Of a stretch of 64,000 nt of DNA, positions 15,987 through 25,346 are shown piece by piece (within the stretch, counting starts at the first letter, position 1; every line of letters begins with the position of its first letter). Both the position numbers and the translations under genes were made by a program. The stretch is from Allopusillimonas sp008369125 (lineage in GTDB: Bacteria; Pseudomonadota; Gammaproteobacteria; Burkholderiales; Burkholderiaceae_B): the NCBI RefSeq assembly GCF_008369125.1, contig NZ_VOAY01000003.1, forward strand, positions 310,001 through 374,000, read 5' to 3'. Below the pieces are notes generated by a model. It did not search any database, was not told the origin of the DNA, and worked only from the letters and a program-made list of their open reading frames with translations.

Positions 15987-17589
15987 TTTTGTCTCCTGTA
16001 TTATTTTTCGTCAGATTATCTTGCGGATCGGCCATATACGCGTCGCCACTGGTGGCCGCATAGACAACGTTCTGCTCTGTTATTTGATTGCCCGTCAGTT
16101 CGGCCACAATGCGCCCTCCGCGCATCACCAGAACCCGATCGGCAAGTCCGACGAGTTCGGGAAGTTCTGACGATATGACGATGCAGGCTCGACCCGATCG
16201 AACCAACTTGTCGATGAAGTCGTAGATCTGGCTTTTATTGCCTATATCGATACCCCGTGTCGGTTCATCAATAATGACAACCAAAGGGGCAGTCATCATC
16301 ATCTTTGCCAGTAGCAGTTTCTGCTGATTTCCTCCCGACAGTTGGCCAGCATTGATATGCACTGAACCGACGCGAATGTCGTATTCAATGACAGCCTTCT
16401 TAAGTGCTGCACTCTCTTTGCGATGATCCAGCTTAAGGTGCGGATGAACGCGATCCAACGCGTGAAGGGTCAGATTGGGTGCGAGCGACTCGTCTAGTAA
16501 CAGCCCCTTCCCTTTGCGATCTTCAGTCAGGTATACAAGACCTTGTTCTCGCCAATTTTTTACCGAACGAGGCTGGACACTGTGGCCAGCTAGTTCGACC
16601 TTGCCAGCCTCAGCGGGCCGCAGACCCATCAAACCTTCAAACAGTTCTGTCCGGCCGGAGCCAATCATGCCTCCGATACCAAGCACTTCGCCGGGTCGAA
16701 CCATTAGACTGGCCTCGACTGCCCCATGATCGACTGTCAGCCCCTCAACCACCAATAGTGGATCACCCGAAGGATGCGGCCGCTTCGGCGGATACAGCAC
16801 GTCTAATTGGCGGCCGACCATCAGCTCGGCCATTTGCCGCTTCGATAGATCAGCAGCGGGCCATGTACCGATCATCTTCCCGTCGCGCAGAACGGTAATA
16901 CGATCAGCCAACGCCTCAACCTCGTCCAGGCGATGCGAAATATACAAGACCGCCACCTGTTGTTCTTTGAGCCCTCGGACCACATCTAGAAGTGCAGACA
17001 CCTCGTCATTGGCCAGTACGGCAGTGGGCTCGTCAAAGATGACCACCTTGCGCGGTTCTAGCAGTGCCCGGCCGATTTGTACCAGCTGCCGCTGCGCCAG
17101 AGACAAGTCGTTCACTAGATCGCAAGGGCCGCAACGCGCACCGATAGAGGCCAGAACATCGGCAGCACGGCGGTTCATGGCACGATCATCGACCATAATG
17201 CCGCGCGACAGTTCGCGGCCCAGAAAAAAGTTTTCAGCGACTGTCAGGTCTGGCGCGAGGAGAATCTCCTGATGCACCAACACCACGTTCGCGGATTCCG
17301 CCGCCGCAGCATCGGCGAATTCAACAGACTGTCCAGCCATGAGTAGATGGCCCGCCGTGGGGCGTACGTAGCCGGACAACAGTTTCATCAGCGTTGATTT
17401 GCCCGCACCATTCTCGCCGATGATGGCGTGAACTTCTCCAGCGCGGAAATCTAACGTTATGTCGGAAAGAACCGTAATTGGGCCATAGGCCTTGGTCAAC
17501 CCCACTGCCGCAAGTGTCGGCAGATCGGAGAGCCCGCCTACCGCCGCTGACGGCAGAACCGATGGGGAAGAGGTTGCGTGCATGGTCAT
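15952..17589 (-). CDS. Ribose-type sugar ABC transporter, double ATPase subunit
   Basis: A 545-residue RbsA-like protein with two fused ATPase domains. The first has Walker A GENGAGKST near residue 60, signature region LSLAQRQLVQIGRAL and Walker B VVIFDEPTAVL. The second has the degenerate Walker A GMIGSGRTE, signature LSGGNQQKLLLAK and Walker B VVIIDEPTRGID, the usual asymmetric arrangement. The C-terminal tail is long and charged. Its start overlaps the gntR stop by four bases, so regulator and transporter share a transcript. Confidence 0.95.
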   Translation of the reverse strand: MTMHATSSPSVLPSAAVGGLSDLPTLAAVGLTKAYGPITVLSDITLDFRAGEVHAIIGENGAGKSTLMKLLSGYVRPTAGHLLMAGQSVEFADAAAAESANVVLVHQEILLAPDLTVAENFFLGRELSRGIMVDDRAMNRRAADVLASIGARCGPCDLVNDLSLAQRQLVQIGRALLEPRKVVIFDEPTAVLANDEVSALLDVVRGLKEQQVAVLYISHRLDEVEALADRITVLRDGKMIGTWPAADLSKRQMAELMVGRQLDVLYPPKRPHPSGDPLLVVEGLTVDHGAVEASLMVRPGEVLGIGGMIGSGRTELFEGLMGLRPAEAGKVELAGHSVQPRSVKNWREQGLVYLTEDRKGKGLLLDESLAPNLTLHALDRVHPHLKLDHRKESAALKKAVIEYDIRVGSVHINAGQLSGGNQQKLLLAKMMMTAPLVVIIDEPTRGIDIGNKSQIYDFIDKLVRSGRACIVISSELPELVGLADRVLVMRGGRIVAELTGNQITEQNVVYAATSGDAYMADPQDNLTKNNTGDKNDKRDDKYRDS

Positions 17590-18269
17590 TCAAAGGCCAG
17601 CATCAGGCGATCACGAGAACGCTGGATGTGCTTGTACATCGCTGCTTGCGCAGCCTCAGAATCGTGTGCACGAAAGGCCGCCAGTAGATCCTCGTGTTCT
17701 TCTAACGCTTCTTGCGTCACGCGGCTGTGAAACATCAGACGGAACAAATGCAGGTGGACGTGCTGATTAAATAGTGTGGACCGAATAACCTCATTCCCGG
17801 CAATCCGCAAGATTTCATCGTGGAAATGTGCGTCGATGCGGGCAAAGCGTGAATAACGACTGGTGCGATCCAGCGGCGTGGCACCATGAGCCATGTCGAG
17901 GGCGATTTCTTCAAGATGATTGAGTGCCGCCGGGGTCATATTTAATGCGGCTAAACGCGCGCCTTCCGGCTCCACCAACAGACGAAAATTGAACAGATCC
18001 TCAAATTGCTTACGGTCTAGCTGCGGCGCGGCGCTGTAACCGATGAGATGTGCTTTATGAACCAGACCTTCGCGCTCCAGCCGCGAAAGCGCTTCGCGTA
18101 CCGGCGTCTGCGACACATTGAGATCACGCGCAATCTCGTCGATTGGGATGCGGGCACCCGGGGCTATCGTCAAAGACATAAGTCGTTCGTAGATACTGTC
18201 ATAGACGCCATCTACTACGCTTACCGGCCGCACGGATACAGCTTCCTGATTTTCTCGTTGTGGTGTCAT
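17586..18269 (-). CDS. GntR-family regulator (FCD subgroup)
   Basis: The winged helix (DEIARDLNVSQTPVREALSRLEREGLV, about residues 40-70) is followed by an all-helical FCD effector domain with the metal-type D-x3-H motif (RIDAHFHDEIL). I start at ATG 18269 (MTPQRENQEA) because the longer frame from 18332 adds an unusual leader that would cover the operator; the ribosome site is poor either way. It is divergent from the Ldh-type dehydrogenase and is likely the local switch for both arms of the catabolic locus, with a site in the 18326-18365 repeat. Confidence 0.9.
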   Translation of the reverse strand: MTPQRENQEAVSVRPVSVVDGVYDSIYERLMSLTIAPGARIPIDEIARDLNVSQTPVREALSRLEREGLVHKAHLIGYSAAPQLDRKQFEDLFNFRLLVEPEGARLAALNMTPAALNHLEEIALDMAHGATPLDRTSRYSRFARIDAHFHDEILRIAGNEVIRSTLFNQHVHLHLFRLMFHSRVTQEALEEHEDLLAAFRAHDSEAAQAAMYKHIQRSRDRLMLAFE

Positions 18270-18325
18270 TTCCGAGGAGATACTCCGTAAGTTGCTCTTG
18301 ACATGGAGCCATAATGGCAAATAGC

Positions 18326-18365
18326 ATATCAAATGTCAAATACAATATCGTATATGATTTGATAT
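18326..18365. promoter_or_regulatory. Inverted repeats between gntR and the Ldh gene, probable GntR operator
   Basis: An outer nine-base inverted repeat (ATATCAAAT at 18326-18334 and ATTTGATAT at 18357-18365) encloses an inner ATAC/GTAT-type repeat (around 18340-18353). The segment is strikingly AT-rich and ends 10 bases before the start codon at 18376. Inner ATAC..GTAT half-sites resemble those bound by FCD-type GntR proteins; the assignment is inferred. Confidence 0.6.
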
Positions 18366-18375
18366 AGGATAATGA

Positions 18376-19392
18376 ATGAGGGTGTGTAAAGCACGGCTTC
18401 AGAACCTGGCTACTCGGCTTCTCGAAGATCATGGCGCCCCGTCTGAAATTGCGGGCCTTCAGGCAGCAATACTGATCGAGGCAGAGCTGCGCGACCTTCC
18501 CTCGCATGGATTGATGCGTTTGCCACGCCTGCTTGAGCGCATCAACAATGGCATGGCCGATCCCGCCGCATCAGGGCTTCACTTCTGGCGAGGGTCATCG
18601 CTGCTCGAAGTTGACGGGCAGCGTGCCCTTGGTCCTGTTGCAATGATGTCTGCACTAGAAACGATGCTGCCACGACTACAGGCTACGGGTATTACGCTGG
18701 CCGCGATTCGCAACGCCAATCATATCGGGATGCTTGCCTATTATGCAGAGCAAGCGGCTGCGCGTAACGCAATCAGCATCGTGCTATCAACAAGTGAAGC
18801 GCTGGTCCATCCATTCGGCGGTACACGGGCAATGCTCGGCACCAATCCAATTGCCATCGGTATCCCGACCTCCGATCAGCCTTTCGTTCTAGATCTTGCA
18901 ACCAGTCTCGTCTCCATGGGTAAGGTCCATAGCCATGCCCTGCGTGGGGAGCCATTGTCAAACGGCTGGGCAGTCGATTCGTCGGGCCATCCGACCCTAA
19001 ATGCCGAGGCCGCCAAGCACGGTGCCATCGCGCCGTTCGGTGAAGCAAAGGGTTACGGCCTTGGTCTTGCCGTCGAGCTGTTGGTAGCGGCGCTTGCAGG
19101 GTCGCAACTCGCACCCGAAATACACGGCACGCTGGACGCAACTGAGCCTGCGAATAAGGGAGACCTACTCATCTTGATCGACCCTGGTGCGTCTAACGGC
19201 GTGGCCGCGCGACTATCGAATTACCTGAACGCCATACGTGCCTCACGTCCGCTATACCCCGGACGGCCAGTAGCCGTTCCGGGAGACGGCACGCGTAAGC
19301 GACGGGAGGCCGCATTACGTGACGGAATCAACATTCCAACGACACTTCTAGACGAGCTGCAACGTTTGGACGACAAACAAGAACGTATATAA
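18376..19392 (+). CDS. Ldh-family (malate/L-lactate/ureidoglycolate-type) NAD(P)-dependent dehydrogenase
   Basis: A 338-residue member of the MDH2/Ldh family, a fold unrelated to classical lactate dehydrogenase. Recognisable stretches are LRDLPSHGLMRLPRLLERI, the NANHIGMLAYYAEQAA active-site region with its histidine, GTNPIAIGIP and LATSLVSMGKV. Members oxidise 2-hydroxyacids or the related imine. It opens a + strand operon with iron alcohol dehydrogenase, aldehyde dehydrogenase and hydrolase genes. The ATG is only 10 bases from the operator repeat, so translation begins close to the transcript start; a leader is short or absent. Confidence 0.9.
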   Translation: MRVCKARLQNLATRLLEDHGAPSEIAGLQAAILIEAELRDLPSHGLMRLPRLLERINNGMADPAASGLHFWRGSSLLEVDGQRALGPVAMMSALETMLPRLQATGITLAAIRNANHIGMLAYYAEQAAARNAISIVLSTSEALVHPFGGTRAMLGTNPIAIGIPTSDQPFVLDLATSLVSMGKVHSHALRGEPLSNGWAVDSSGHPTLNAEAAKHGAIAPFGEAKGYGLGLAVELLVAALAGSQLAPEIHGTLDATEPANKGDLLILIDPGASNGVAARLSNYLNAIRASRPLYPGRPVAVPGDGTRKRREAALRDGINIPTTLLDELQRLDDKQERI

Positions 19393-19406
19393 CGAGGAGA
19401 AAGACA

Positions 19407-20627
19407 GTGGAACATTTCGGAACGCTTAGATCACCGCGCGAGCTGATAGTAGGCTGCGGGCAACGTCGGGCACTTGGCCTTGTGGCAAAAGGACTTGGTC
19501 AGCGTGCTCTTGTGGTTACAGATGAACGGCTGGCGGCAGACGCAAACTGCCACGCAATGATCGCCGATCTTGAAGACAATGGTGTAACGGTGCAAGTTCA
19601 AGGTGGAACCTTGCCAGACGTACCGGAGGAAAGCGCCTTTATCGCCGCGGAGGCCGCTCGCAGCTTCGCACCAGACGTCGTGATCGGCATCGGTGGCGGA
19701 TCCTGTCTGGACATGGCGAAATGCGTGGCGCTGTTGCTGACCCATGGAGGCCGACCAGATGATTACTACGGCGAGTTGAAGGTGCCTGGTCCAATCCTGC
19801 CGCTAATCGCCATTCCTACAACCGCCGGCACAGGGTCCGAAGTCACTCCGGTCGCCGTCCTGTCCGACAGCAAGCGCAGCTTGAAAGTGGGTATCTCAAG
19901 CCCGCACCTAATTCCAACGGTAGCAATCTGTGACCCTGAACTAACGTTAACTTGTCCTGCTACGCTGACAGCCATCGCCGGCGCTGATGCCTTGACGCAT
20001 GCTATAGAGGCGTTTACTGCAACCCGCCGCCCTGCCACCGCTGGGTTAACTCAGGAAAGGGTATTCGTTGGCAAGAATGTCTTGTCTGACCATTTCGCAC
20101 TAATCGCTATCTCGTTGCTATGGCAGGGGCTCGAAGCTGCGTGTACCGAGGGCAATAATCTCGCCGCACGAGCACAGGTAATGCAGGGGGCCACCTTCGC
20201 AGGGCTGGCCTTCGGCGTCGCCGGGACAGCAGCCGCCCATGCAATCCAGTATCCAGTCGGTGCACTCACTCACACGGCACATGGTGCGGGCGTCGCTTCT
20301 TTGATGCCTTGGGTCATGGAATGGAATCGACCAATGATTGGCTCCGAACTAGAACAAATGGCCTCCGTGATGGGCGTTGCCGACGGCACAGCGGTAATTC
20401 CTGCCATCTCTGCGCTGTTCGCCCGCATCGGAATTCCGCCAACCTTGAAAGCCCTGGGCTTGGCAGAAGATAAGCTGGACTGGGTGGCAGACCAATCCTG
20501 CGGCATTGAACGGCTCATCCAGAACAATCCCCGTCCAATTAATCGCAGCGACATGCGCACGCTTCTAGAAGCCGCATTTTGGGGCGACGTTAGTCTCATT
20601 CAACAAAACAGAAAGGCCAACACATGA
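19407..20627 (+). CDS. Iron-containing alcohol dehydrogenase
   Basis: A 406-residue group III alcohol dehydrogenase starting at GTG 19407, preceded by GAGGAGAAAG. The NAD-binding GGGSCLDMAK motif lies near residue 100 and the metal ligands lie in GADALTHAIEAF and in two histidine segments (AHAIQYPVG, HTAHGAG). These enzymes interconvert a primary alcohol or lactaldehyde-type substrate with its aldehyde. The aldehyde dehydrogenase start overlaps its stop by four bases (ATGA), so alcohol to aldehyde to acid oxidation seems to be the design. Confidence 0.94.
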   Translation: MEHFGTLRSPRELIVGCGQRRALGLVAKGLGQRALVVTDERLAADANCHAMIADLEDNGVTVQVQGGTLPDVPEESAFIAAEAARSFAPDVVIGIGGGSCLDMAKCVALLLTHGGRPDDYYGELKVPGPILPLIAIPTTAGTGSEVTPVAVLSDSKRSLKVGISSPHLIPTVAICDPELTLTCPATLTAIAGADALTHAIEAFTATRRPATAGLTQERVFVGKNVLSDHFALIAISLLWQGLEAACTEGNNLAARAQVMQGATFAGLAFGVAGTAAAHAIQYPVGALTHTAHGAGVASLMPWVMEWNRPMIGSELEQMASVMGVADGTAVIPAISALFARIGIPPTLKALGLAEDKLDWVADQSCGIERLIQNNPRPINRSDMRTLLEAAFWGDVSLIQQNRKANT

Positions 20628-22090
20628 CAATGGATACTATCCTTGGCGGTAACTATGCTGACCCCGCCTTTCATGCGCAAGGTCTTTATATTGGTGGCGC
20701 ATGGCTGCCCGGCACAGGTATTCCGGTGATCAACCCTGCCAACGCCAATACACTGGCCGAGGTTCCCGATGCATCTGCGGCGGATGCGTTGCGCGCCGTC
20801 GATGCCGCCGATGCAGCTGCAGCAAACTGGCGTACTACCCCCGCCCGTCAACGTGCCGAGATTCTGCACCGCTGGTTCCAGCTGGTCACTGAGCATGCAG
20901 ACGAATTGGCGCACCTAATCTCTCTGGAAAATGGCAAGGCTCTGCAGGATGCACGTGGCGAGGTCGCCTACGCCGCCGAGTTCTTTCGCTGGTATGCCGA
21001 AGAGGCGGTGCGCATACCCGGCGAGTTTCGCCATGCTCCTTCAGGTGCAAATCATATTCTTGTAGATCATGAGCCGATAGGGGTCGCGGTGCTGATTACG
21101 CCGTGGAACTTCCCTGCCGCGATGGCCACGCGCAAGATCGGTCCCGCGCTGGCCGCTGGTTGCACAGTGATCCTAAAGCCAGCGTCTGAAACCCCGTTGA
21201 CCGCCTATGCATTGGCACGACTGGGCGCGGAAGCGGGTGTACCACCGGGGGTGGTGAACGTGCTGACCACCACGCAACCCGCCGTCATCACCAACGCCAT
21301 GCTGGCTGATCCGCGGGTGCGCAAGCTGTCCTTCACCGGATCCACCGCAGTCGGTCGGTTACTTTTGGCCGAGGCTGCAAAGACAGTGGTTTCCTGCGCG
21401 ATGGAGCTGGGCGGCAATGCGGCTTTCCTGGTGTTCGATGATGCGGACCTGGAAGCGGCGCTGGACGGCGCAATGATCGCCAAGATGCGTAATGCGGGCG
21501 AAGCCTGCACGGCCGCAAATCGGTTTTATGTGCAATCAGGCATACATGACGCCTTTGTTGCCGGCCTGACTAAACGGATGGCCGCGCTGAAAATCGGTCC
21601 TGGCACTGATGAGCAAACCCAAGTCGGGCCGATGATCTCCAGCGCTGCCGTCACGAAAATAGATCGTCTGGTCTCCAACGCCGTCGCCCAAGGTGCACGC
21701 CTGCATACGGGCGGCGCACCGCTACCCGGTGACGGCTATTTCTACCCACCCACAGTGCTGGACAACGTGCCCCTCGACGCCGGGATCGCGCATGTGGAGA
21801 TTTTTGGTCCCGTCGCCCCCGTCTATCGCTTCGACACGGAGGAGACCGTCATCAGAATGGCGAATAATACGGAATACGGATTGGCTGCCTATGTTTATTC
21901 GGGTGATCTGACGCGCGCACTACGGGTTGGAAAAGGCATTGAAAGCGGCATGATTGCGATAAACCGTGGCCTCATGTCCGACCCCGCCGCGCCTTTTGGC
22001 GGCGTCAAGCAAAGCGGCCTTGGGCGCGAGGGTGGCGTCACCGGTATCCTTGAATTCATGGAACCAAAGTACTTTGCGGTAGACTTCTGA
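20624..22090 (+). CDS. NAD(P)-dependent aldehyde dehydrogenase (succinate-semialdehyde dehydrogenase-like)
   Basis: A 488-residue aldehyde dehydrogenase with the full set of motifs: PWNFPAAMATRKIGPALAAG, cofactor loop FTGSTAVGRLL, catalytic glutamate in MELGGNAAFLV, catalytic cysteine in NAGEACTAANRFYVQ, and the C-terminal PFGGVKQSGLGREGG. Sequence character is that of the GabD/SSADH group, but the substrate here is probably the aldehyde from the adjacent iron alcohol dehydrogenase. Translation is coupled to that gene by a four-base overlap. Confidence 0.94.
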   Translation: MTMDTILGGNYADPAFHAQGLYIGGAWLPGTGIPVINPANANTLAEVPDASAADALRAVDAADAAAANWRTTPARQRAEILHRWFQLVTEHADELAHLISLENGKALQDARGEVAYAAEFFRWYAEEAVRIPGEFRHAPSGANHILVDHEPIGVAVLITPWNFPAAMATRKIGPALAAGCTVILKPASETPLTAYALARLGAEAGVPPGVVNVLTTTQPAVITNAMLADPRVRKLSFTGSTAVGRLLLAEAAKTVVSCAMELGGNAAFLVFDDADLEAALDGAMIAKMRNAGEACTAANRFYVQSGIHDAFVAGLTKRMAALKIGPGTDEQTQVGPMISSAAVTKIDRLVSNAVAQGARLHTGGAPLPGDGYFYPPTVLDNVPLDAGIAHVEIFGPVAPVYRFDTEETVIRMANNTEYGLAAYVYSGDLTRALRVGKGIESGMIAINRGLMSDPAAPFGGVKQSGLGREGGVTGILEFMEPKYFAVDF

Positions 22091-22092
22091 AC

Positions 22093-22926
22093 ATGACGCA
22101 AGACCCTTATCGCAATCGCGACTTCATCCCAGATTTCGACGAGATCATCGCCGAGACGGCTGCCCGGTCGCGCGAATTCGCGGCGCGGGCCAATGTGCGA
22201 CCCGACATACCTTACGGCCCCAGCGCGCGTGAACGAATGGACGTCATCTTCCCGCCGCGCCTGGCCAAAGGTGCTCCGCTACACATATTCATCCACGGCG
22301 GATACTGGCGTTCGGGCAGCAAAGAGGCTCACTGGGTGGTCGCAGCCCCTGTACTAGCTGCAGGAGGCATCGCTGCATTTATCACCTACGACCTCATGCC
22401 AGTCACAAGGCTGGGCACCCTCGTCGGGCAAGCCCGGGCAGCCGTCCGGCATTTAGTTGCGATGAGCCCAGATTTGGGTGCGGATGCTACCCGGCTGACA
22501 ATCAGCGGCCACTCAGCAGGCGCACACTTGGCTAGCTATCTCGCCGCGACTGGCCCGGAAGAAACGGCTCCGCCTGACCTTCCGTCGCTTCGCGGCCTGC
22601 TACTGGTCAGCGGCATCTACGACTTGACAGACATTCCTGACAGCTTCCTCAAACACGAAGCGAAGATGACCCATGCTGAAGCCTCAGCATGGTCACCCCT
22701 GACCTCCCATCAACTGCATGGCCCTCGTCGCATCGTGATGGTGGCAGAGATGGACACCCCGCCGTTTCACGTTCAAGGCCAAAAGTTTGCATCTTTGCTG
22801 CAACGAAACGCTCTTGATGCAGAGTTCCGGATCGAGGCAGGTCTCAACCATCTATCAATTGTGCTTGCACTCAGCGATCCAAAAAGCGATGCGGGACGTT
22901 GTATCTCAGAATTGGTGATCGGCTAA
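22093..22926 (+). CDS. Alpha/beta hydrolase (esterase/formamidase-like)
   Basis: A 277-residue cytosolic alpha/beta hydrolase. The oxyanion motif HGGYW follows strand 3 near residue 68, the nucleophile elbow is SGHSAGAHLASY with the serine near residue 140, and HLSIVLAL holds the late histidine. HGGYW plus GHSAGAH is characteristic of the kynurenine-formamidase-like and BD-FAE-like esterases. It begins two bases after the aldehyde dehydrogenase stop and is the last gene of the Ldh operon; a lactone or ester hydrolysis step is the natural guess. Confidence 0.9.
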   Translation: MTQDPYRNRDFIPDFDEIIAETAARSREFAARANVRPDIPYGPSARERMDVIFPPRLAKGAPLHIFIHGGYWRSGSKEAHWVVAAPVLAAGGIAAFITYDLMPVTRLGTLVGQARAAVRHLVAMSPDLGADATRLTISGHSAGAHLASYLAATGPEETAPPDLPSLRGLLLVSGIYDLTDIPDSFLKHEAKMTHAEASAWSPLTSHQLHGPRRIVMVAEMDTPPFHVQGQKFASLLQRNALDAEFRIEAGLNHLSIVLALSDPKSDAGRCISELVIG

Positions 22927-23066
22927 GTCTTGTGATTATGTCGTAGGCTCACTCGTCCATCCGCAATCCGAAACCCCCAAGTGTTCTGATCATTCACTCG
23001 GGGTATAAACACACAAACAATCCATTAGCGATTTACAGAGGCTGAGATCCGCACCAAGGCTTCTAT

Positions 23067-24026
23067 TTACCTTGAGACTGGCGGCACGCCGTTATGCACC
23101 GCATAATGACCACGACCGACTTCGTCTTCGCGGCGCTGCGCGGCAGATGTGCGAAATACAAAAGCGCTGACGTCATCCAGCACCGGTAAATAGGATCGCA
23201 GCAAAGGCGCAAAGGCGCCTACCAGCAGACCATGGCCTACGCCATCCAGGACGACGGTTTGCACAGGCACATGCACAGCACGAAGGGCGGCAGCCAGGCC
23301 GGCTGAGTTGCGCACCGGGTTCACCACCTTGTCTGCACTACCCGAAATCAGCAAGCTGGGCGGCGCGGCCGCCGTGACATGCCTTATGGGTTGCGAGTCA
23401 GCGGGTGTATTCGGATAAAGAAATGCTGGCTTGATGGATGGGGCAACAATGGGCAGAAAATCATACGGGCCGGCTATGCCTACCCACCCTTGCAATGCAG
23501 CAGGGCTCTCGCCATATTTTGCCAGCCAGCGCGGATCCAGTGCCACCATTGCTGCGTTGTATGCGCCTGCGCTATGGCCAGCTACAAACACCTTGCTGGC
23601 GTTGCCTCCGTACTCGCCTATATGCTTTAGCGTCCATGCCACAGCTTGCGCCGCGTCTTCGACAAAGGCGGGGTAAGTCACTTGCGGAGACAGGCGATAA
23701 TCCGCAACCACCGTCATAATGCCGCGCGAAGCCAGTGCCTTGCCGACAAAACCATACTGCTTGCGCGAGCCGCTGTTCCAGTTTCCTCCATAAAAAAACA
23801 CGACCACATCGGGCGGTACTTCGGTGTGTGTGGGGCTGTAAATATCAAGCTTTTGGCGCGTGTCATTGCCATAAGACAGATTTTTTATTGTGACGCTTTC
23901 TGTGTCGCTCCATGCAAGCGCATTAAGGAGTGTGAGCGGAGAAAATACCGCCAGCGCTGCCAGAAACAACAAGGCCACCAGGGCTGCATAAATGATGAGG
24001 CGAAATGAGGTCAATTTAGCAACCAT
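23067..24026 (-). CDS. Membrane-anchored alpha/beta hydrolase (BD-FAE-like)
   Basis: A 319-residue protein with an N-terminal transmembrane helix (LIIYAALVALLFLAALAVF) and a hydrolase domain with FFYGGNWNSGS (oxyanion), VAGHSAGAYNAAM (nucleophile serine) and a late histidine in DGVGHGLLVG. The catalytic part probably lies outside the inner membrane. Its start overlaps the end of tspO by 16 bases, so it is the last gene of the lipid/TspO group. Its substrate may be a modified lipid ester, but that is only positional inference. Confidence 0.88.
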   Translation of the reverse strand: MVAKLTSFRLIIYAALVALLFLAALAVFSPLTLLNALAWSDTESVTIKNLSYGNDTRQKLDIYSPTHTEVPPDVVVFFYGGNWNSGSRKQYGFVGKALASRGIMTVVADYRLSPQVTYPAFVEDAAQAVAWTLKHIGEYGGNASKVFVAGHSAGAYNAAMVALDPRWLAKYGESPAALQGWVGIAGPYDFLPIVAPSIKPAFLYPNTPADSQPIRHVTAAAPPSLLISGSADKVVNPVRNSAGLAAALRAVHVPVQTVVLDGVGHGLLVGAFAPLLRSYLPVLDDVSAFVFRTSAAQRREDEVGRGHYAVHNGVPPVSR

Positions 24027-24460
24027 AGTGAAAGATTCAATATCGAGGCAAAGGCTACCCAGGCCAGGTAGGGCAACATTAAATACCCCGCCACGCGATC
24101 ACGACGCATAAACGAAATCGTCGTCAGCGCAATAAGGACAAGCAAGACACCAATGTCGATCAACCCCAATCCGGTGCGGTGCAGACCAAAGAAGAACCAG
24201 GACCAAAGACCGTTAAGCACCAGTTGTATTGCCCACAGCACAATGGCAGTGTCACCGCCGCAACGACGCCATATTCGCCAGGCAGCGACCGCGATCATAA
24301 TGTACAGAATCGACCATACCGGCGCGAAAACCCAGTTGGGTGGGTTAAAGAACGGCTTTTCAAGCGCGGCGTACCACGCTCCGGGCAGAAACTGGCTACC
24401 CACCAGGGCGGCTGCCCCCGTCAAGACGAGAAAGACGATCAACGATTTGTATTGCTGCAT
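24011..24460 (-). CDS. tspO: TspO/MBR family tryptophan-rich sensory protein
   Basis: A 149-residue five-helix membrane protein with the tryptophan-rich PPNWVFAPVWSILYI motif and the late helix LPYLAWVAFASILNLSLWLLN, both diagnostic for TspO. Bacterial TspO binds porphyrins and takes part in tetrapyrrole and light or oxygen responses. It sits 75 bases downstream of the SDR gene on the same strand, so it may extend the lipid-modification operon. This association with a furan/cyclopropane-type lipid cluster is meaningful because both fit photo-oxidative stress. Confidence 0.95.
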   Translation of the reverse strand: MQQYKSLIVFLVLTGAAALVGSQFLPGAWYAALEKPFFNPPNWVFAPVWSILYIMIAVAAWRIWRRCGGDTAIVLWAIQLVLNGLWSWFFFGLHRTGLGLIDIGVLLVLIALTTISFMRRDRVAGYLMLPYLAWVAFASILNLSLWLLN

Positions 24461-24534
24461 GGTCGCTTACCACAGGTAAAAGAGTTCAACATCTACTGAC
24501 CGCCAGCCACAATGGACGGTAAAGGGATTAGGGA

Positions 24535-25320
24535 TCATCGGCTCCCCATCATCCGCACCAGGGCGGCAAGACGCAAGCGATAAGGAAGCAGGCTCAACGC
24601 TTTAAGCAATAGCGTAAATCGCTTGGGAAAATGAATCTCGAACTTTCCTTTTTCGATCCCGTACAGTATCTCTCTAGCAGCTTCATCAGTAGAAATAAGA
24701 GCAGGCATGGGAAACGTATTGCCCGCCGTCAGCTTGGTTTTCACAAAACCCGGGTTTACCAGATAAACGCCTAAACCTTTGGGATGCAGTTCGGCATAGA
24801 GTAATTCTGCCAGGTTAATGAGGGCGGCTTTGGTGGGCCCATACACCGTTGCATTGGGCAGCCCCAGGTAACCCGCTACGCTGGCAACCAGGACGATGGA
24901 GCCGTTTCTTTGCGAGATCAGGCCGGGCAGAATTACCTCAAGACCGTAAAACACGCTGGCAAGATTGGTTTGTATCGTTGCATGAACGCGGTCGGCATGC
25001 AGCTCCCATGAGCGTATCTGCTCATATTGCGCTGCGCAGAATATCACCAGATCCACCCCACCCCACACTTGCGTCAAACGCTGATGCGCAGAATGCCACG
25101 CCGAGGGGTCGGTCACATCCATGGGCAAAACACAAGCCGATACCGAACCAGCTGCCACTGCCATGAGGGCATCCCGTCTGCGAGCGCTCAGTGCAACACG
25201 CGCCCCCTGCTTTAACAGATCGCGGGCAATGGCTGCACCGATCCCGCTCGATGCACCGATCAGCCACACCCGTTTTCCCTGCCAGTCTGACCAGCGCGGA
25301 TTAAGTGGCGTCAGAAACAT
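24535..25320 (-). CDS. Short-chain dehydrogenase/reductase
   Basis: A 261-residue SDR with the cofactor motif GASSGIGAAIARDL near residue 23, an NxxS/YxxxK catalytic set (SIVLVASVAGY and VYGPTKAAL, Tyr and Lys four apart) and a PGFVKT loop. It has the length and C-terminal hydrophobic tail of acyl-chain-acting SDRs. It lies 26 bases downstream of the DUF3833 gene and is the usual last enzyme of this type of FAD oxidoreductase/CFA cluster. Confidence 0.92.
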   Translation of the reverse strand: MFLTPLNPRWSDWQGKRVWLIGASSGIGAAIARDLLKQGARVALSARRRDALMAVAAGSVSACVLPMDVTDPSAWHSAHQRLTQVWGGVDLVIFCAAQYEQIRSWELHADRVHATIQTNLASVFYGLEVILPGLISQRNGSIVLVASVAGYLGLPNATVYGPTKAALINLAELLYAELHPKGLGVYLVNPGFVKTKLTAGNTFPMPALISTDEAAREILYGIEKGKFEIHFPKRFTLLLKALSLLPYRLRLAALVRMMGSR

Positions 25321-25346
25321 GGTGATCTCGATTTGCCTGCGGCCAA

